Assembly (NCBI GenBank): GCA_022828135.1
Contig: JAJEJB010000035.1
Span: 58,052-122,051 of the forward strand
DNA length: 64,000 nt
Direction: 5' to 3'
Source of the DNA: Acidimicrobiia bacterium
GTDB lineage: Bacteria > Actinomycetota > Acidimicrobiia > Acidimicrobiales > Aldehydirespiratoraceae
Shown: in pieces, positions 31,531 through 40,147 of the stretch
Layout of the letters: each line of letters starts with the position of its first letter
Position numbering within the stretch: position 1 is the first letter of the stretch
Program-made: the position numbers and the translations under genes
Notes under the pieces: generated by a model
Seen by the model: only the letters and a program-made list of their open reading frames with translations
Databases searched by the model: none
What the model was told of the DNA's origin: nothing

Positions 31531-32697
31531 ATGGCCGGCGTGGCGCTACAGGAATCCCGGCGATCGAACATCAGCCCGTTCTACGTGATGGAGGTGATGC
31601 GGGCCGCCGAGGAGCGCGAAGCCGCCGGGGGCGAAGTGCTGCACCTCGAGGTGGGCCAGCCGTCCACACCGGCACCCGCGGGCGTCATCCGGGCCGCCAG
31701 GGCCGCGCTCGAATCGGACCTGCTCGGCTACACCACCGCCGCGGGCCTGGAGGCGTTGAGACGGCGGATCTCGGAGCACTACCAGTCCTGGTACGGCGCC
31801 GACGTCGACCCCGGCCGCATTGTCGTGACCTTCGGCGCGTCCGGCGCGTTCGTGCTCGCATTCCTGGCCGCCTTCGACGCCGGCGACCGGGTCGTGGTGT
31901 CCTCCCCGGGCTATCCGTGCTACCGCAACGCCCTGCAAGCCCTCAACGCCGAGGTCGTGACCCTTCCAACCGCGGCGGAGACGCGATTCCAGCCCTCACC
32001 TGACCTGCTGGAGGACCTTGTCCGGCGCACCGGCTCCGTCGACGGCCTGGTGCTGGCCTCCCCGTCCAACCCGTCGGGGACCATGCTCGACGGCCCCGCA
32101 CTGGCGGCCGTGTCGGACTGGTGCACCGCCCATGGGGTGCGCCTGGTGGCCGACGAGATCTACCACGGCATCACCTTCGGCGACCCGGCCCCCACCGCGC
32201 TGAACCTCAACGCCGACGCGCTGGTGGTCAACAGCTTCTCCAAGTACTTCTCCATGACGGGCTGGCGCCTCGGGTGGGTGGTCGCCCCCGACGACCTGGT
32301 CGAGCCCGTCCGCCGGCTGGCCCAGAACTTCTTCATCTCGGCACCCACTCTGTCGCAGCTGGCCGCAGTGGCCGCCTTCGACTGCCACGAGGAGTTGCAA
32401 GCCAACGTGGCCCGCTACGCGGTCAGCCGGGCGGTGCTTCTCGACGGGCTCCCCGCGGCCGGAATCGACCGCCTGGCTCCCAGCGACGGAGCCTTCTACG
32501 TGTACGCGGCTGTCGACCACCTAGCTGCTGACAGCCAGGCGCTGTGCAAGCGCTGGCTCGACGAACTCGGGGTGGCGGTCACCCCCGGCATCGACTTCGA
32601 CCCGGCGGAAGGCCACCGCTACGCCCGATTCTCCTACGCAGGAGCGACGGAGGACATCGCCGAGGCCATGCGCCGCTTGAGGAAGTGGGGCGGGTAG
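31531..32697 (+). CDS. PLP-dependent aminotransferase, class I/II
   Basis: 388 residues. 'HLEVGQPSTPAPAGVI' near residue 31 is the substrate-carboxylate loop. 'VVTFGASGAFVLAF' covers the PLP phosphate region, and 'ADEIYHGITFGD' near residue 205 holds Asp and Tyr. The PLP Lys is in 'NSFSKYFSMTGWRLGW' near residue 233. It is the aspartate/alanine aminotransferase fold, probably acting on an aliphatic or aromatic amino acid. It is divergent from udk and no biosynthetic neighbour gives a clue. Function beyond the family is not claimed. Confidence 0.93.
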   Translation: MAGVALQESRRSNISPFYVMEVMRAAEEREAAGGEVLHLEVGQPSTPAPAGVIRAARAALESDLLGYTTAAGLEALRRRISEHYQSWYGADVDPGRIVVTFGASGAFVLAFLAAFDAGDRVVVSSPGYPCYRNALQALNAEVVTLPTAAETRFQPSPDLLEDLVRRTGSVDGLVLASPSNPSGTMLDGPALAAVSDWCTAHGVRLVADEIYHGITFGDPAPTALNLNADALVVNSFSKYFSMTGWRLGWVVAPDDLVEPVRRLAQNFFISAPTLSQLAAVAAFDCHEELQANVARYAVSRAVLLDGLPAAGIDRLAPSDGAFYVYAAVDHLAADSQALCKRWLDELGVAVTPGIDFDPAEGHRYARFSYAGATEDIAEAMRRLRKWGG

Positions 32698-32803
32698 GCC
32701 GACCGCGCGAGCCTACTCATAGACAACATCAATACAACTCAGTGTGTTTACTGTACGCTCGTGGCTGGCCGGAGTCGTCCATCGAGAGCATCAATTGACC
32801 ACT

Positions 32804-32820
32804 GAGCCGACGGACGGCTC
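32804..32820. terminator. Hairpin between convergent genes
   Basis: GAGCCG and CGGCTC form a perfect 6-bp stem with loop ACGGA, 35 bp past the stop of the minus-strand hypothetical gene and 107 bp past the aminotransferase stop. The surrounding 150 bp are AT-rich for this genome and contain no gene. No T-run is present, so the role as terminator is tentative. Confidence 0.35.
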
Positions 32821-32854
32821 CGGTTCGCCGACGCCTACTGTAGCGCGGCTCGGC

Positions 32855-33289
32855 TCAGGCGCCGAGGCGTGCCCGGGCGTCGGCCGAGCGCTGCAGGAGG
32901 AATGCGGGAACGGGCACGCCGTTGACGACGGCCTCTTCCGAGTCGCCGTCCGCGCCGGCGTCGTCGGCTGGTCCGTCCTGCGGTCCTGCGGCCGCCGCCT
33001 CGGCTGCCGCCAGCGCGGCCAGTTCGGCCTCCTCCGCCTCCCGGTCGCGGGCCACGAGAAACCGCTCATAGTCCCTGGTGCGCACCAGATCGTCGTGGTC
33101 GATGTGGCCCACCACCCGGCCGTCGACCAGTCTCACCCAGTAGCGGTTCCAGGTGAACCCGTTGGCCATGGCCACCTTGCCCTCGGTGCCCTGGGGAACG
33201 CCGGGCAGTTCCGACACGAGCCTCACCTTCTCGCCCCGCTTGAGCGTGCGGGACTGCAGCTGTGTCGTGGTGAAGACCTTGGGCGGCAT
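32855..33289 (-). CDS. Conserved-looking hypothetical protein, SH3-like N-terminus
   Basis: 144 residues, not assigned. The first 75 residues look like a small beta-barrel ('LKRGEKVRLVSELPGVPQGT', 'GKVAMANGFTWNRYWVRL', 'GRVVGHIDHDDLVR'), similar in pattern to SH3/KOW-type domains. After that comes an Ala/Glu-rich helix and an acidic stretch (about residues 80-120). No signal peptide. The ATG is 25 bp from the divergent amidohydrolase GTG, so a short shared promoter region is likely. The clear domain-like start makes it credible as a gene. Confidence 0.7.
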   Translation of the reverse strand: MPPKVFTTTQLQSRTLKRGEKVRLVSELPGVPQGTEGKVAMANGFTWNRYWVRLVDGRVVGHIDHDDLVRTRDYERFLVARDREAEEAELAALAAAEAAAAGPQDGPADDAGADGDSEEAVVNGVPVPAFLLQRSADARARLGA

Positions 33290-33313
33290 CGACCCACACG
33301 GTAGCGTGACCCC

Positions 33314-34555
33314 GTGGCACCCGACGACCTATCCGCGGCGCCCGACCAGTCGCCCCCGCTCACCGCTGACGACCTCGGTTACCGGCCCTTCGACGCCGAC
33401 AACCACTACTACGAGGCCCTCGACGCGTTCACCCGCCACGTCGATCCCCGCATGCAGCCCCGGGTGGTGCAGTGGGTGGACATGGGCGGCCGCAAGCATC
33501 ACCTCGTCGGGGGCAAGCTGGCCCGGGCGGTGGCCAACCCGACCTGGAACCCCATCGCCAAGCCGGGAGCGCTGCGCGACTACTTCAAGGGCAATCCCGA
33601 GGGGCGCAACCCGGCCGAGATGCTGCGCGACCGCGAGCCTCTGCCCGACCACTACATGGACCCGCAGGCTCGGCTCAAGGTGATGGACGCCCAGGGACTG
33701 GAGGCCGTGTGGCTCTTTCCCACCCTGGGCGTGCTCTACGAGGAGCTGCTCCGCCGCGACGTCGATGCGGTGGTTGCAATGATGCGGGGCTTCAACCAGT
33801 GGCTGCTGGAGGATTGGGGTTACAACTGCTCCGAGCGCATCTTCGGCGCCCCCTATATCGCGCTCGGCGACCCCGCGGCGGCCGTCGCCGAAGTGGAGCG
33901 GGTGCTGGGGCTCGGAGCCCGCGTCATCGTCATGCGACCGGCGGCGGTCACCACCCGCACCGGCCAGCTCTCGCCGTTCCACACCACCTTCGACGGCATA
34001 TGGCAGCTCATCAACGACGCCGGCGTGACGGTCGTGGTCCACGCCGCTGACTCGGGCTACTCATCCCAGGGCTACGCCGACGACGAATTCTCCTCGGCCG
34101 GCTTGGGGGCCGGGATGGCAGGCGGGCCGAACCTGCGGGCCTTCGCCATCGAGCGAGCCGCTCAGGACTGGCTGATGCAGTCGGTGTTCGAGAAGATCTA
34201 CGACCGCTTCCCGAACCTGCGGGTGGCGTCGGTGGAGAACGGCTCCGACTATCTGGGCCCGATGTTCCGGAAGTTCTCGCAGATCGCCAAGAAGAACTAC
34301 TGGTGGTTCGACGACCACCCGATCGACACGTTCAAGGCCCACGTCTGGGTCAACCCGTTCTGGGAGGACGATGTCAATGAGGTCACCGCCTTGATGGGCG
34401 CCGACCGGGTGATCTTCGGCTCGGACTGGCCCCACATCGAGGGGATGCCCGAGCCCCTCGACTACCTGGCCGAGCTGAAGGGCTTCTCCGACGCCGACCG
34501 CCGCGCCATCATGCTCGACAACGTCGCCTACCTGAACCAGCCCCAACCCACCTAA
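33314..34555 (+). CDS. Amidohydrolase (ACMSD-like decarboxylase/hydrolase family)
   Basis: 413 residues from GTG at 33314. 'PFDADNHYYEALDAFTRHVD' near residue 24 is the first metal-binding strand (H-x(2)-E type). 'TVVVHAADSGYSS' near residue 237 gives the second His, and 'IFGSDWPHIEG' near residue 370 the catalytic Asp. The C-terminal 'IMLDNVAYLNQP' is typical of the amidohydrolase-2 group, which contains decarboxylases as well as hydrolases. It begins an operon with an acyl-CoA dehydrogenase 11 bp downstream, then crotonase and SDR, suggesting a role in catabolism of an aromatic or cyclic acid feeding CoA thioester breakdown. That pathway is inference. Confidence 0.9.
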   Translation: MAPDDLSAAPDQSPPLTADDLGYRPFDADNHYYEALDAFTRHVDPRMQPRVVQWVDMGGRKHHLVGGKLARAVANPTWNPIAKPGALRDYFKGNPEGRNPAEMLRDREPLPDHYMDPQARLKVMDAQGLEAVWLFPTLGVLYEELLRRDVDAVVAMMRGFNQWLLEDWGYNCSERIFGAPYIALGDPAAAVAEVERVLGLGARVIVMRPAAVTTRTGQLSPFHTTFDGIWQLINDAGVTVVVHAADSGYSSQGYADDEFSSAGLGAGMAGGPNLRAFAIERAAQDWLMQSVFEKIYDRFPNLRVASVENGSDYLGPMFRKFSQIAKKNYWWFDDHPIDTFKAHVWVNPFWEDDVNEVTALMGADRVIFGSDWPHIEGMPEPLDYLAELKGFSDADRRAIMLDNVAYLNQPQPT

Positions 34556-34566
34556 GAGCCAGGACC

Positions 34567-35841
34567 ATGACCGACACCGCCGCCCCACCCGCAGCCGAGG
34601 TCGACGCGGCCACGGTACGGGCCGAGGTCGAGGCCTTCTGCGAAGAGCACTGGGACCCCGACGCGACCGTCGAGCAGTGGTGGAGACTGCTGGCCGGAGC
34701 GGGCTACTCCCACCCGATGCTGCCAGCGGGCGCAGGCGGGCTCGGCTACGGGCAGGACCAGGCCGCGCTGGTGTCGCTGGTGCTGGCCGAGCGCAACGTG
34801 CTGGGACCGCCCGGGGGGCTGGGCCGGATGCTGGCCGCGCCGACCATCGCCATTCACGGCACGCCGGAGCAGATCGAGCGGTTCGTTCCTGAGATCCTCG
34901 ACGGCCGGGTGGGATGGTGCCAGCTCTTCAGCGAGCCCAACGCCGGGTCCGACCTGGCCAGCCTGCAGTGCCGGGCCGAGCGCGACGGCGACGAGTGGGT
35001 GATCACCGGCCAGAAGGTGTGGACCTCCGGGGGCCAAGTCTCCGACAAGGGCATGCTGCTGGCCCGCACCGACACCGACCTGCCCAAGCATGCCGGCATC
35101 TCATGGTTCGCTTTCGACATGGACCAGCCGGGGGTGGAGGTCCGACCCCTGACGGAGATGACCGGACGGGCCCTGTTCAACGAGGTATTCATCGACGAGG
35201 CCCGGGTGGCCGACAGCGCTCTCATCGGCGGCCTCAACAACGGCTGGAGGGTGGGCAACACCACCCTGATGGTGGAGCGGGCATCGCTGGGATCCTCGGG
35301 CCGCAAGCCGCCGGAGCTCATACCCGGCCCCAAGGGCGGCGTGCTCGGCGAGCGGGCAGGGAACTTCGTCGCCCGATCGATGGAGGCTCTGGGCGGCGTA
35401 CCGCCGCTCGGCATCGACATGTGGTGGTGGCTGGTGGACTTGGCCCGCAAGAACGGCAGTGTCACCAGCAAGGTGCTGCGCGACGATCTGATGCGCCTGT
35501 ACGGGCTCATCGAGATCAACCGGCTGTCGATCCAGCGGGCCAAGGCGGGATCGACCAGCGCGGCTGCGCCGAACATCGCCAAGCTCACCATGAGCGAGCT
35601 GAACCGGTCTTTCCGCGACGTCGGCATGCGGGTGGTCGGAGCGGACGGGATGCTCATGGGCGACTCCGACGGCCAGACCGGCGGCCACATCGGCGAGGTG
35701 GCGCTGTTCTCGCCCGCGCCCTCCATCTACGGCGGCACCGACCAGGTCCAGCGCAACATCATCGGCGAGCGCGTGCTCGGGCTGCCCAAGGAGCCCGGAC
35801 CGCCCCGGGAAACGCCCTTCAGCGAGCTGCCCAAGAACTGA
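34567..35841 (+). CDS. Acyl-CoA dehydrogenase family protein
   Basis: 424 residues. The FAD-binding strands 'WCQLFSEPNAGSDLASLQCR' near residue 117 and 'VITGQKVWTSGG' near residue 143 are normal. The C-terminal domain ends 'IYGGTDQVQRNIIGERVLGL'. In medium-chain enzymes the residue after 'IY' is the catalytic Glu; here it is Gly, as in many actinobacterial FadE-like proteins where the base is elsewhere or the protein has another role. So dehydrogenase activity is likely but the base is not identified. It sits 11 bp after the amidohydrolase and 14 bp before the crotonase start. Confidence 0.92.
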   Translation: MTDTAAPPAAEVDAATVRAEVEAFCEEHWDPDATVEQWWRLLAGAGYSHPMLPAGAGGLGYGQDQAALVSLVLAERNVLGPPGGLGRMLAAPTIAIHGTPEQIERFVPEILDGRVGWCQLFSEPNAGSDLASLQCRAERDGDEWVITGQKVWTSGGQVSDKGMLLARTDTDLPKHAGISWFAFDMDQPGVEVRPLTEMTGRALFNEVFIDEARVADSALIGGLNNGWRVGNTTLMVERASLGSSGRKPPELIPGPKGGVLGERAGNFVARSMEALGGVPPLGIDMWWWLVDLARKNGSVTSKVLRDDLMRLYGLIEINRLSIQRAKAGSTSAAAPNIAKLTMSELNRSFRDVGMRVVGADGMLMGDSDGQTGGHIGEVALFSPAPSIYGGTDQVQRNIIGERVLGLPKEPGPPRETPFSELPKN

Positions 35842-35855
35842 ACCAGGGAGGCTGC

Positions 35856-36632
35856 GTGACCGACAGGGTGCGTCTCGACATCGACGGCGCCATCGCCACC
35901 ATCACCTACAACAACCCGGACAAGCACAACGCCTTCGATGACGAGATGGACGTCCGGCTGTTCGAGATCCTCGAGGAACTGTCCCATCGACCGGAGATCC
36001 GGGCCGTGATCTGGAGGGGCGAGGGCCGCAGCTGGTCCTCCGGCCGGGACGTGTCCGCCATCGGCAACGTGACCGACATCACCCATCACGAGTTGATGGT
36101 CCGGGGCCACCGGGGCATCCAGCGGCTGTGGGAGCTCGAGGCTCCGGTGATCGTGGCCATCCAGGGCTGGGCCATGGGCGGATCGTTCCAGCGGGCCCTG
36201 CTGTGCGACATCCGCATCGCGGCCGACAACGCCCGGTTCAGGCTGCCCGAGGTGAGCCACGGGGTGATCCCCGACACCGGGGGCGTGAGCGTGCTGTACG
36301 AGATGTGCGGCCACGGGCTGGTCAGCGACATGGTGTTGACCGGACGTGTGCTGTCCGCCGAGGAAGCACTGGCCCACGGCATCGTGTCGCGGGTGGTCGC
36401 CCCCCACGACCTCGACGCCGAGGCACGGGCCATGGCCGAGGCCATCGCGGCCGCTCCGGCAGTCACGGTGAAGCTGGTCCGCCGGGTGATCTCGCAGTTG
36501 GCCCGGCCCCAGCAGCGGGCCTCCATGGCCGACGAGCTGATCTTCCAGACGTTCCTCAACCGCAGCGACGACTTCGCAGAGATGAGGGCGGCCCGGGCCG
36601 AGGGCCGGGACCCCCGCTACACCGGGAGCTGA
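35856..36632 (+). CDS. Enoyl-CoA hydratase/isomerase family protein
   Basis: 258 residues from GTG at 35856, with AGGGAGG eight to ten bases upstream. Crotonase signatures are 'WSSGRDVSAIG' near residue 63 and 'IQGWAMGGSFQRALLCDIRI' near residue 102, where the oxyanion-hole backbone lies. It would hydrate the product of the acyl-CoA dehydrogenase encoded just before. It is distinct from the crotonase at 12495-13277. The order dehydrogenase, hydratase, SDR is what a beta-oxidation-like sequence needs. Confidence 0.93.
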   Translation: MTDRVRLDIDGAIATITYNNPDKHNAFDDEMDVRLFEILEELSHRPEIRAVIWRGEGRSWSSGRDVSAIGNVTDITHHELMVRGHRGIQRLWELEAPVIVAIQGWAMGGSFQRALLCDIRIAADNARFRLPEVSHGVIPDTGGVSVLYEMCGHGLVSDMVLTGRVLSAEEALAHGIVSRVVAPHDLDAEARAMAEAIAAAPAVTVKLVRRVISQLARPQQRASMADELIFQTFLNRSDDFAEMRAARAEGRDPRYTGS

Positions 36633-36639
36633 TCCGGCC

Positions 36640-37515
36640 GTGCACCCCGGTCTTCCCTCGCCGCCGCCGGCCGGAGAGACCGCGCTGCGGCCGGGAACCT
36701 TCGACGGCCAGACTGTTCTCGTCACCGGCGGCGGGACCGGCCTGGGCAAGGCCATCGCCTCGGAGTTCGCCCGGCTGGGGGCGGCGATCGTGATCGCCAG
36801 CCGCTCTACCGAGCACCTGGAGGCGGGACAGGCCGCGATGGAGGACCTCGGCGCGGCGGTGGCCACCGCGGTCTGCGACATCCGCGATCCGGAAGCCGTC
36901 GCGGCCGCCTTCGACACGGCCGAGGCGGCCTTCGGACTGCCCGACGTTCTGGTCAACAACGCGGCGGCCAACTTCCCCGTTCCGGCCGAGGACATGTCGC
37001 CCAACGCGTGGCGCGCCGTGGTGGACATCACCCTCAACGGCACCTTCAACTGCACCCGGGAGATGGGCCGCCGCCATCTGGCGGCAGGCACTCCTGGCTC
37101 GGTGATCAACGTCGGCGCCTCCTACGCCTGGACCGGAGGCCCGGGCTTCGCCCACTCGGCCGCGGCCAAGGCCGGGGTCAAGAGCCTCACCGAGTCGCTG
37201 GCGGTGGAGTGGGGCCCCTACGGCATCCAGGTGAACTGCCTGGTGCCCGGCCTGTTCCCTCACGAGGACATGACCAGCGACATCCGCTCCAGCCTGGACC
37301 GCACCAGCACCAAGGACGCCTGCCAGCCCGCGCTTCGGGTGGGGGAGCGCCAGGAGCTGGGCTGGGCGGCCACCTTCCTGGCCTCGCCCTACGGGCGGTT
37401 CATCTCGGGGCACACGCTGGTGGTGGACGGGGCCAACTGGCAGCGCCGCTCCATGACCAACCCCCCGGTGGTCACGGTGCGCGACCAGATGGGCCGCGGA
37501 CCGTTCCAACCATGA
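36640..37515 (+). CDS. SDR-family protein, 2,4-dienoyl-CoA reductase-like, lacking the catalytic Tyr
   Basis: 291 residues from GTG at 36640. 'VLVTGGGTGLGKAIASEFA' near residue 27 binds NADP(H), and 'VLVNNAAANF' follows near residue 105. Where classical SDRs have YxxxK, this one has 'FAHSAAAKAGV' near residue 170: Ser in place of Tyr with Lys retained, the pattern of peroxisomal/mitochondrial-type 2,4-dienoyl-CoA reductases. 'NCLVPGLFPHEDM' is also of that type. Such enzymes reduce dienoyl-CoA esters from unsaturated fatty acids, which fits the preceding genes. It is the last gene of the unit, 7 bp after the crotonase stop. Confidence 0.88.
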   Translation: MHPGLPSPPPAGETALRPGTFDGQTVLVTGGGTGLGKAIASEFARLGAAIVIASRSTEHLEAGQAAMEDLGAAVATAVCDIRDPEAVAAAFDTAEAAFGLPDVLVNNAAANFPVPAEDMSPNAWRAVVDITLNGTFNCTREMGRRHLAAGTPGSVINVGASYAWTGGPGFAHSAAAKAGVKSLTESLAVEWGPYGIQVNCLVPGLFPHEDMTSDIRSSLDRTSTKDACQPALRVGERQELGWAATFLASPYGRFISGHTLVVDGANWQRRSMTNPPVVTVRDQMGRGPFQP

Positions 37516-37600
37516 TTCCTGGGCCGGTTGTTCGCTGAGCGGAGCGTTACACGTAGCATTCGCTCGCCCGCGTGATCGGTCGCGAATGGAGGTTTCGATC

Positions 37601-40108
37601 ATGCACCGCTCCCTTCTCCTCAAGCCCGTCCGAGCTCTGGTGACGTCGGGGGCGGTCGTTGCCCTGGTCGCCACTTCGCTGGTACTAGCCGGATCGAGCA
37701 CCGCACTTGGCCAAGAAACGGCTGACTGCGAGGTCACTGACCTGGGCACGCTGGGCAGCTTCTTCGACCGCGTGCTGGAGGCAGAGGGCCGCTGGACGAC
37801 CGAGGACTGCGACTCGCGTTTCCGCGCCGGCAGTGACGCCCACACCTACCGCTTCGAAGTCGCCGATGCGGGCCGGGTCAGGATCGGCCTCTCGTCTGCG
37901 GAGGCCGACTCCTACCTCTACCTGCTCACCGAGGAAGGCGGCCGCATCGCCGACAACGACGACAGCGGGGCGCGCCTCGATGCCCGCGTCGAGCGCGACC
38001 TCGCACCCGGCATCTACCTGGTCGAGGCCACCACCGTCGGCGGGCGCGACCGGGGCCCGGCCGACTTCACGCTCACGGTGAGCCGGGTGGAGGGCTGCGA
38101 CTTCGTCCATCTCGGCACGCTCGAGCCCGGCGTCGACCTGACGGCGGAGGGAGCCTGGTCGCTCGAGACGTGCGGCTCACGCTATGTGTCGGCGCACCCC
38201 GCCCACTCCTACTCGTTCAACCTGGCCGAGGCCGCCCGGGTACGCATCGATCTCGAGTCCGAGAACGGCGACCCGGTCCTGTCACTGGCGTCGATCGAGC
38301 ACGGCATCATCGGCGCCAACGACGACGGCGGGGCGATCCGCAACTCCCGCATCGAGCAGTACCTGCAGGCCGGCGCCTACCTCATCGAGGCGACGACCTA
38401 CCTGGAGCGCGACCGCCAGCCGCTGCAGGCCGACTTCACCCTCACCGTCCGCCTGGTGGACGAGCCGGCCCGCCAGCAGGAGCCCCTGCTGAAGATCGAG
38501 GAAGTCCGAACTCCCGCGGAGGTGGTCGCCGGCGATCCGTTCGGCGTCCACTACCGGATCGGCAACATCGGCGGCGGCGAGCTGCCCGACGACGACGGCT
38601 ACGCCTTCATCTATGTCGTCGGGCGACGGGTGTTCGACCTGCTGGGCCCCGTGTCGGGCATCTGGGACGCCGGCGTCGCGTACCACACCGGCGATGAGAC
38701 CGCCAGCGCATCGAGCACCGCGATCTACGAAGTGACACCGTTTCGGGCAACCTTCTACGAGCACGGCCCGTCGTGGATCTTCGTCGGGGTCGTCACCGAG
38801 GACGCCGACGAGAACGAGATCGGATTCCACGGCCTCTGGCACAACCTGATGGTGCTGAGCGGCCCCACGTTCGAGCCCGTAGAGGTCACCGTCGGCTTCA
38901 GCGACTACACCGTGACCGCTGAGGCCGACAGCGATGGCGAGGTCACGACGACGGTGGCCCTGGTCGCCGACCCGGACGCGGACGTCGACCCCCAGGTTCG
39001 GCTCCAGGCCGTCTACACGGCGGGCGTGCTGACCCAGATCCTGGACGGCGTCTCCGAGCGGCCGGCGATCTCCAAACTGTCCGGGGAGTCGGACCCCGAG
39101 CGGATCGACGTGGCAGACCCCTCCTCGAGCAGTCTCATCAACGCGTTCGGGCAGCAGTACGCGGCCTTGTTGAACGCTTCAGGACTGATCGACGGATGGC
39201 GGGCCAGGGAAGCGATCAATCCCACTGCGATCGAGGAACTCTGGCTCGAAGCGGCCGGCGCCGCGTCCTCCCACTACGCGTCGATGGCCGCCGACTGGCG
39301 ATCGCTGCTGGACCGGGCCGACGGTCAGCCGGAGCTGTCGTTCCAGGAGGCGGCCACCGTCCATTCCCAGGTCGCCTACGTCGAGAGCATCGTCGCGCCC
39401 GCGGTAGCGGCCGGTGACATCATCACTGCGGCCCGCAGCGCCGATGGGGGATGGGAGGACCCCGGCGTCTGGGCGATGATGGCAGAGCAGTCGGGCTGTA
39501 GCCCCGGAGAGGACGCCCTGCGCGAGGCGCTCGAGGCAGCCGAGGCCGACAACATCGACGAACTCGTCACGCTTGACTCCTATCTGCGGCTGGCGCGGCC
39601 CGTCCACGGCCTGGCCGTCGATCAGACGCTGTGCGCGGCAGCGGCCGGCGACGCGGCGCTCTGGCGGTTCCTGCAGCGCCTCTCGGTCGACGGCAGCGCC
39701 GAGCTTCGCGAGGTGCTCGGGCTGACGCCGCCACCGGCACCAGCGGCGACGCCCGAACCCCACCGACTGCACATCGTCGTCCGGCCAGCAGACGACGGGC
39801 GGTTGGAATACGGCGTCGAGCTGGCCGGCGGCGAGAGGATCCTGCCGCCGAACCGGTTCCTGCCCGCCGGCGCCGCCGTCGGCCATTGGCACATGAGCGG
39901 AGACGTCGAGGTGGACGGAGACGCCATCGGGAAGATCAGGGCAAGACACGTCGCCGGCGGCCGTGCCGAGGTGAGCTTCAGGGGCGCCGACGGCGAGGTG
40001 ATCACTCCTGACATCGCCTTCCTGCCGGCCGAGGCCCCCGTCGGGGTCTGGTTCCGCAGCAGCGAGATCGAGGTGCCTGCGGCCGCCGTGATGAGCGGCG
40101 ACGGCTAG
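37601..40108 (+). CDS. Large secreted protein with two PPC-like domains and a tandem C-terminal module
   Basis: 835 residues from ATG at 37601, eight bases after GGAGG; an ATG at 37586 lacks such a site. Signal peptide: Arg/Lys start, hydrophobic 'ALVATSLVLAGSSTALG', cleavage after 'TALG' or 'LAGSSTA'. Two repeats of about 120 residues follow, each with a Cys near the start ('CEVTDLGTLGSF', 'CDFVHLGTLEPG'), 'H-TYRFEVADAGRVRI' type strands and acidic Asn/Asp turns. These resemble pre-peptidase C-terminal domains. A middle region of about 350 residues is unrecognised. The C-terminus has two imperfect copies of about 50 residues ending 'FLPAGAAVGHWHMSGDVEV' and 'FLPAEAPVGVWFRSSEIEV'. No membrane anchor or protease motif is seen; probably exported and adhesive or structural. 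Confidence 0.82.
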   Translation: MHRSLLLKPVRALVTSGAVVALVATSLVLAGSSTALGQETADCEVTDLGTLGSFFDRVLEAEGRWTTEDCDSRFRAGSDAHTYRFEVADAGRVRIGLSSAEADSYLYLLTEEGGRIADNDDSGARLDARVERDLAPGIYLVEATTVGGRDRGPADFTLTVSRVEGCDFVHLGTLEPGVDLTAEGAWSLETCGSRYVSAHPAHSYSFNLAEAARVRIDLESENGDPVLSLASIEHGIIGANDDGGAIRNSRIEQYLQAGAYLIEATTYLERDRQPLQADFTLTVRLVDEPARQQEPLLKIEEVRTPAEVVAGDPFGVHYRIGNIGGGELPDDDGYAFIYVVGRRVFDLLGPVSGIWDAGVAYHTGDETASASSTAIYEVTPFRATFYEHGPSWIFVGVVTEDADENEIGFHGLWHNLMVLSGPTFEPVEVTVGFSDYTVTAEADSDGEVTTTVALVADPDADVDPQVRLQAVYTAGVLTQILDGVSERPAISKLSGESDPERIDVADPSSSSLINAFGQQYAALLNASGLIDGWRAREAINPTAIEELWLEAAGAASSHYASMAADWRSLLDRADGQPELSFQEAATVHSQVAYVESIVAPAVAAGDIITAARSADGGWEDPGVWAMMAEQSGCSPGEDALREALEAAEADNIDELVTLDSYLRLARPVHGLAVDQTLCAAAAGDAALWRFLQRLSVDGSAELREVLGLTPPPAPAATPEPHRLHIVVRPADDGRLEYGVELAGGERILPPNRFLPAGAAVGHWHMSGDVEVDGDAIGKIRARHVAGGRAEVSFRGADGEVITPDIAFLPAEAPVGVWFRSSEIEVPAAAVMSGDG

Positions 40109-40119
40109 AGGCTTCGACG

Positions 40120-40145
40120 GGTCCGGCGGCGTTCGCCGCCGGACC
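40120..40145. terminator. Perfect inverted repeat between convergent genes
   Basis: GGTCCGGCGGCG at 40120-40131 and its exact reverse complement at 40134-40145 form a 12-bp stem with a TT loop. It starts 11 bases after the stop of the secreted protein gene and ends 2 bases before the stop of the CDF exporter. A bidirectional terminator is the natural reading, though no T-run is present on either side. Confidence 0.6.
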
Positions 40146-40147
40146 TC

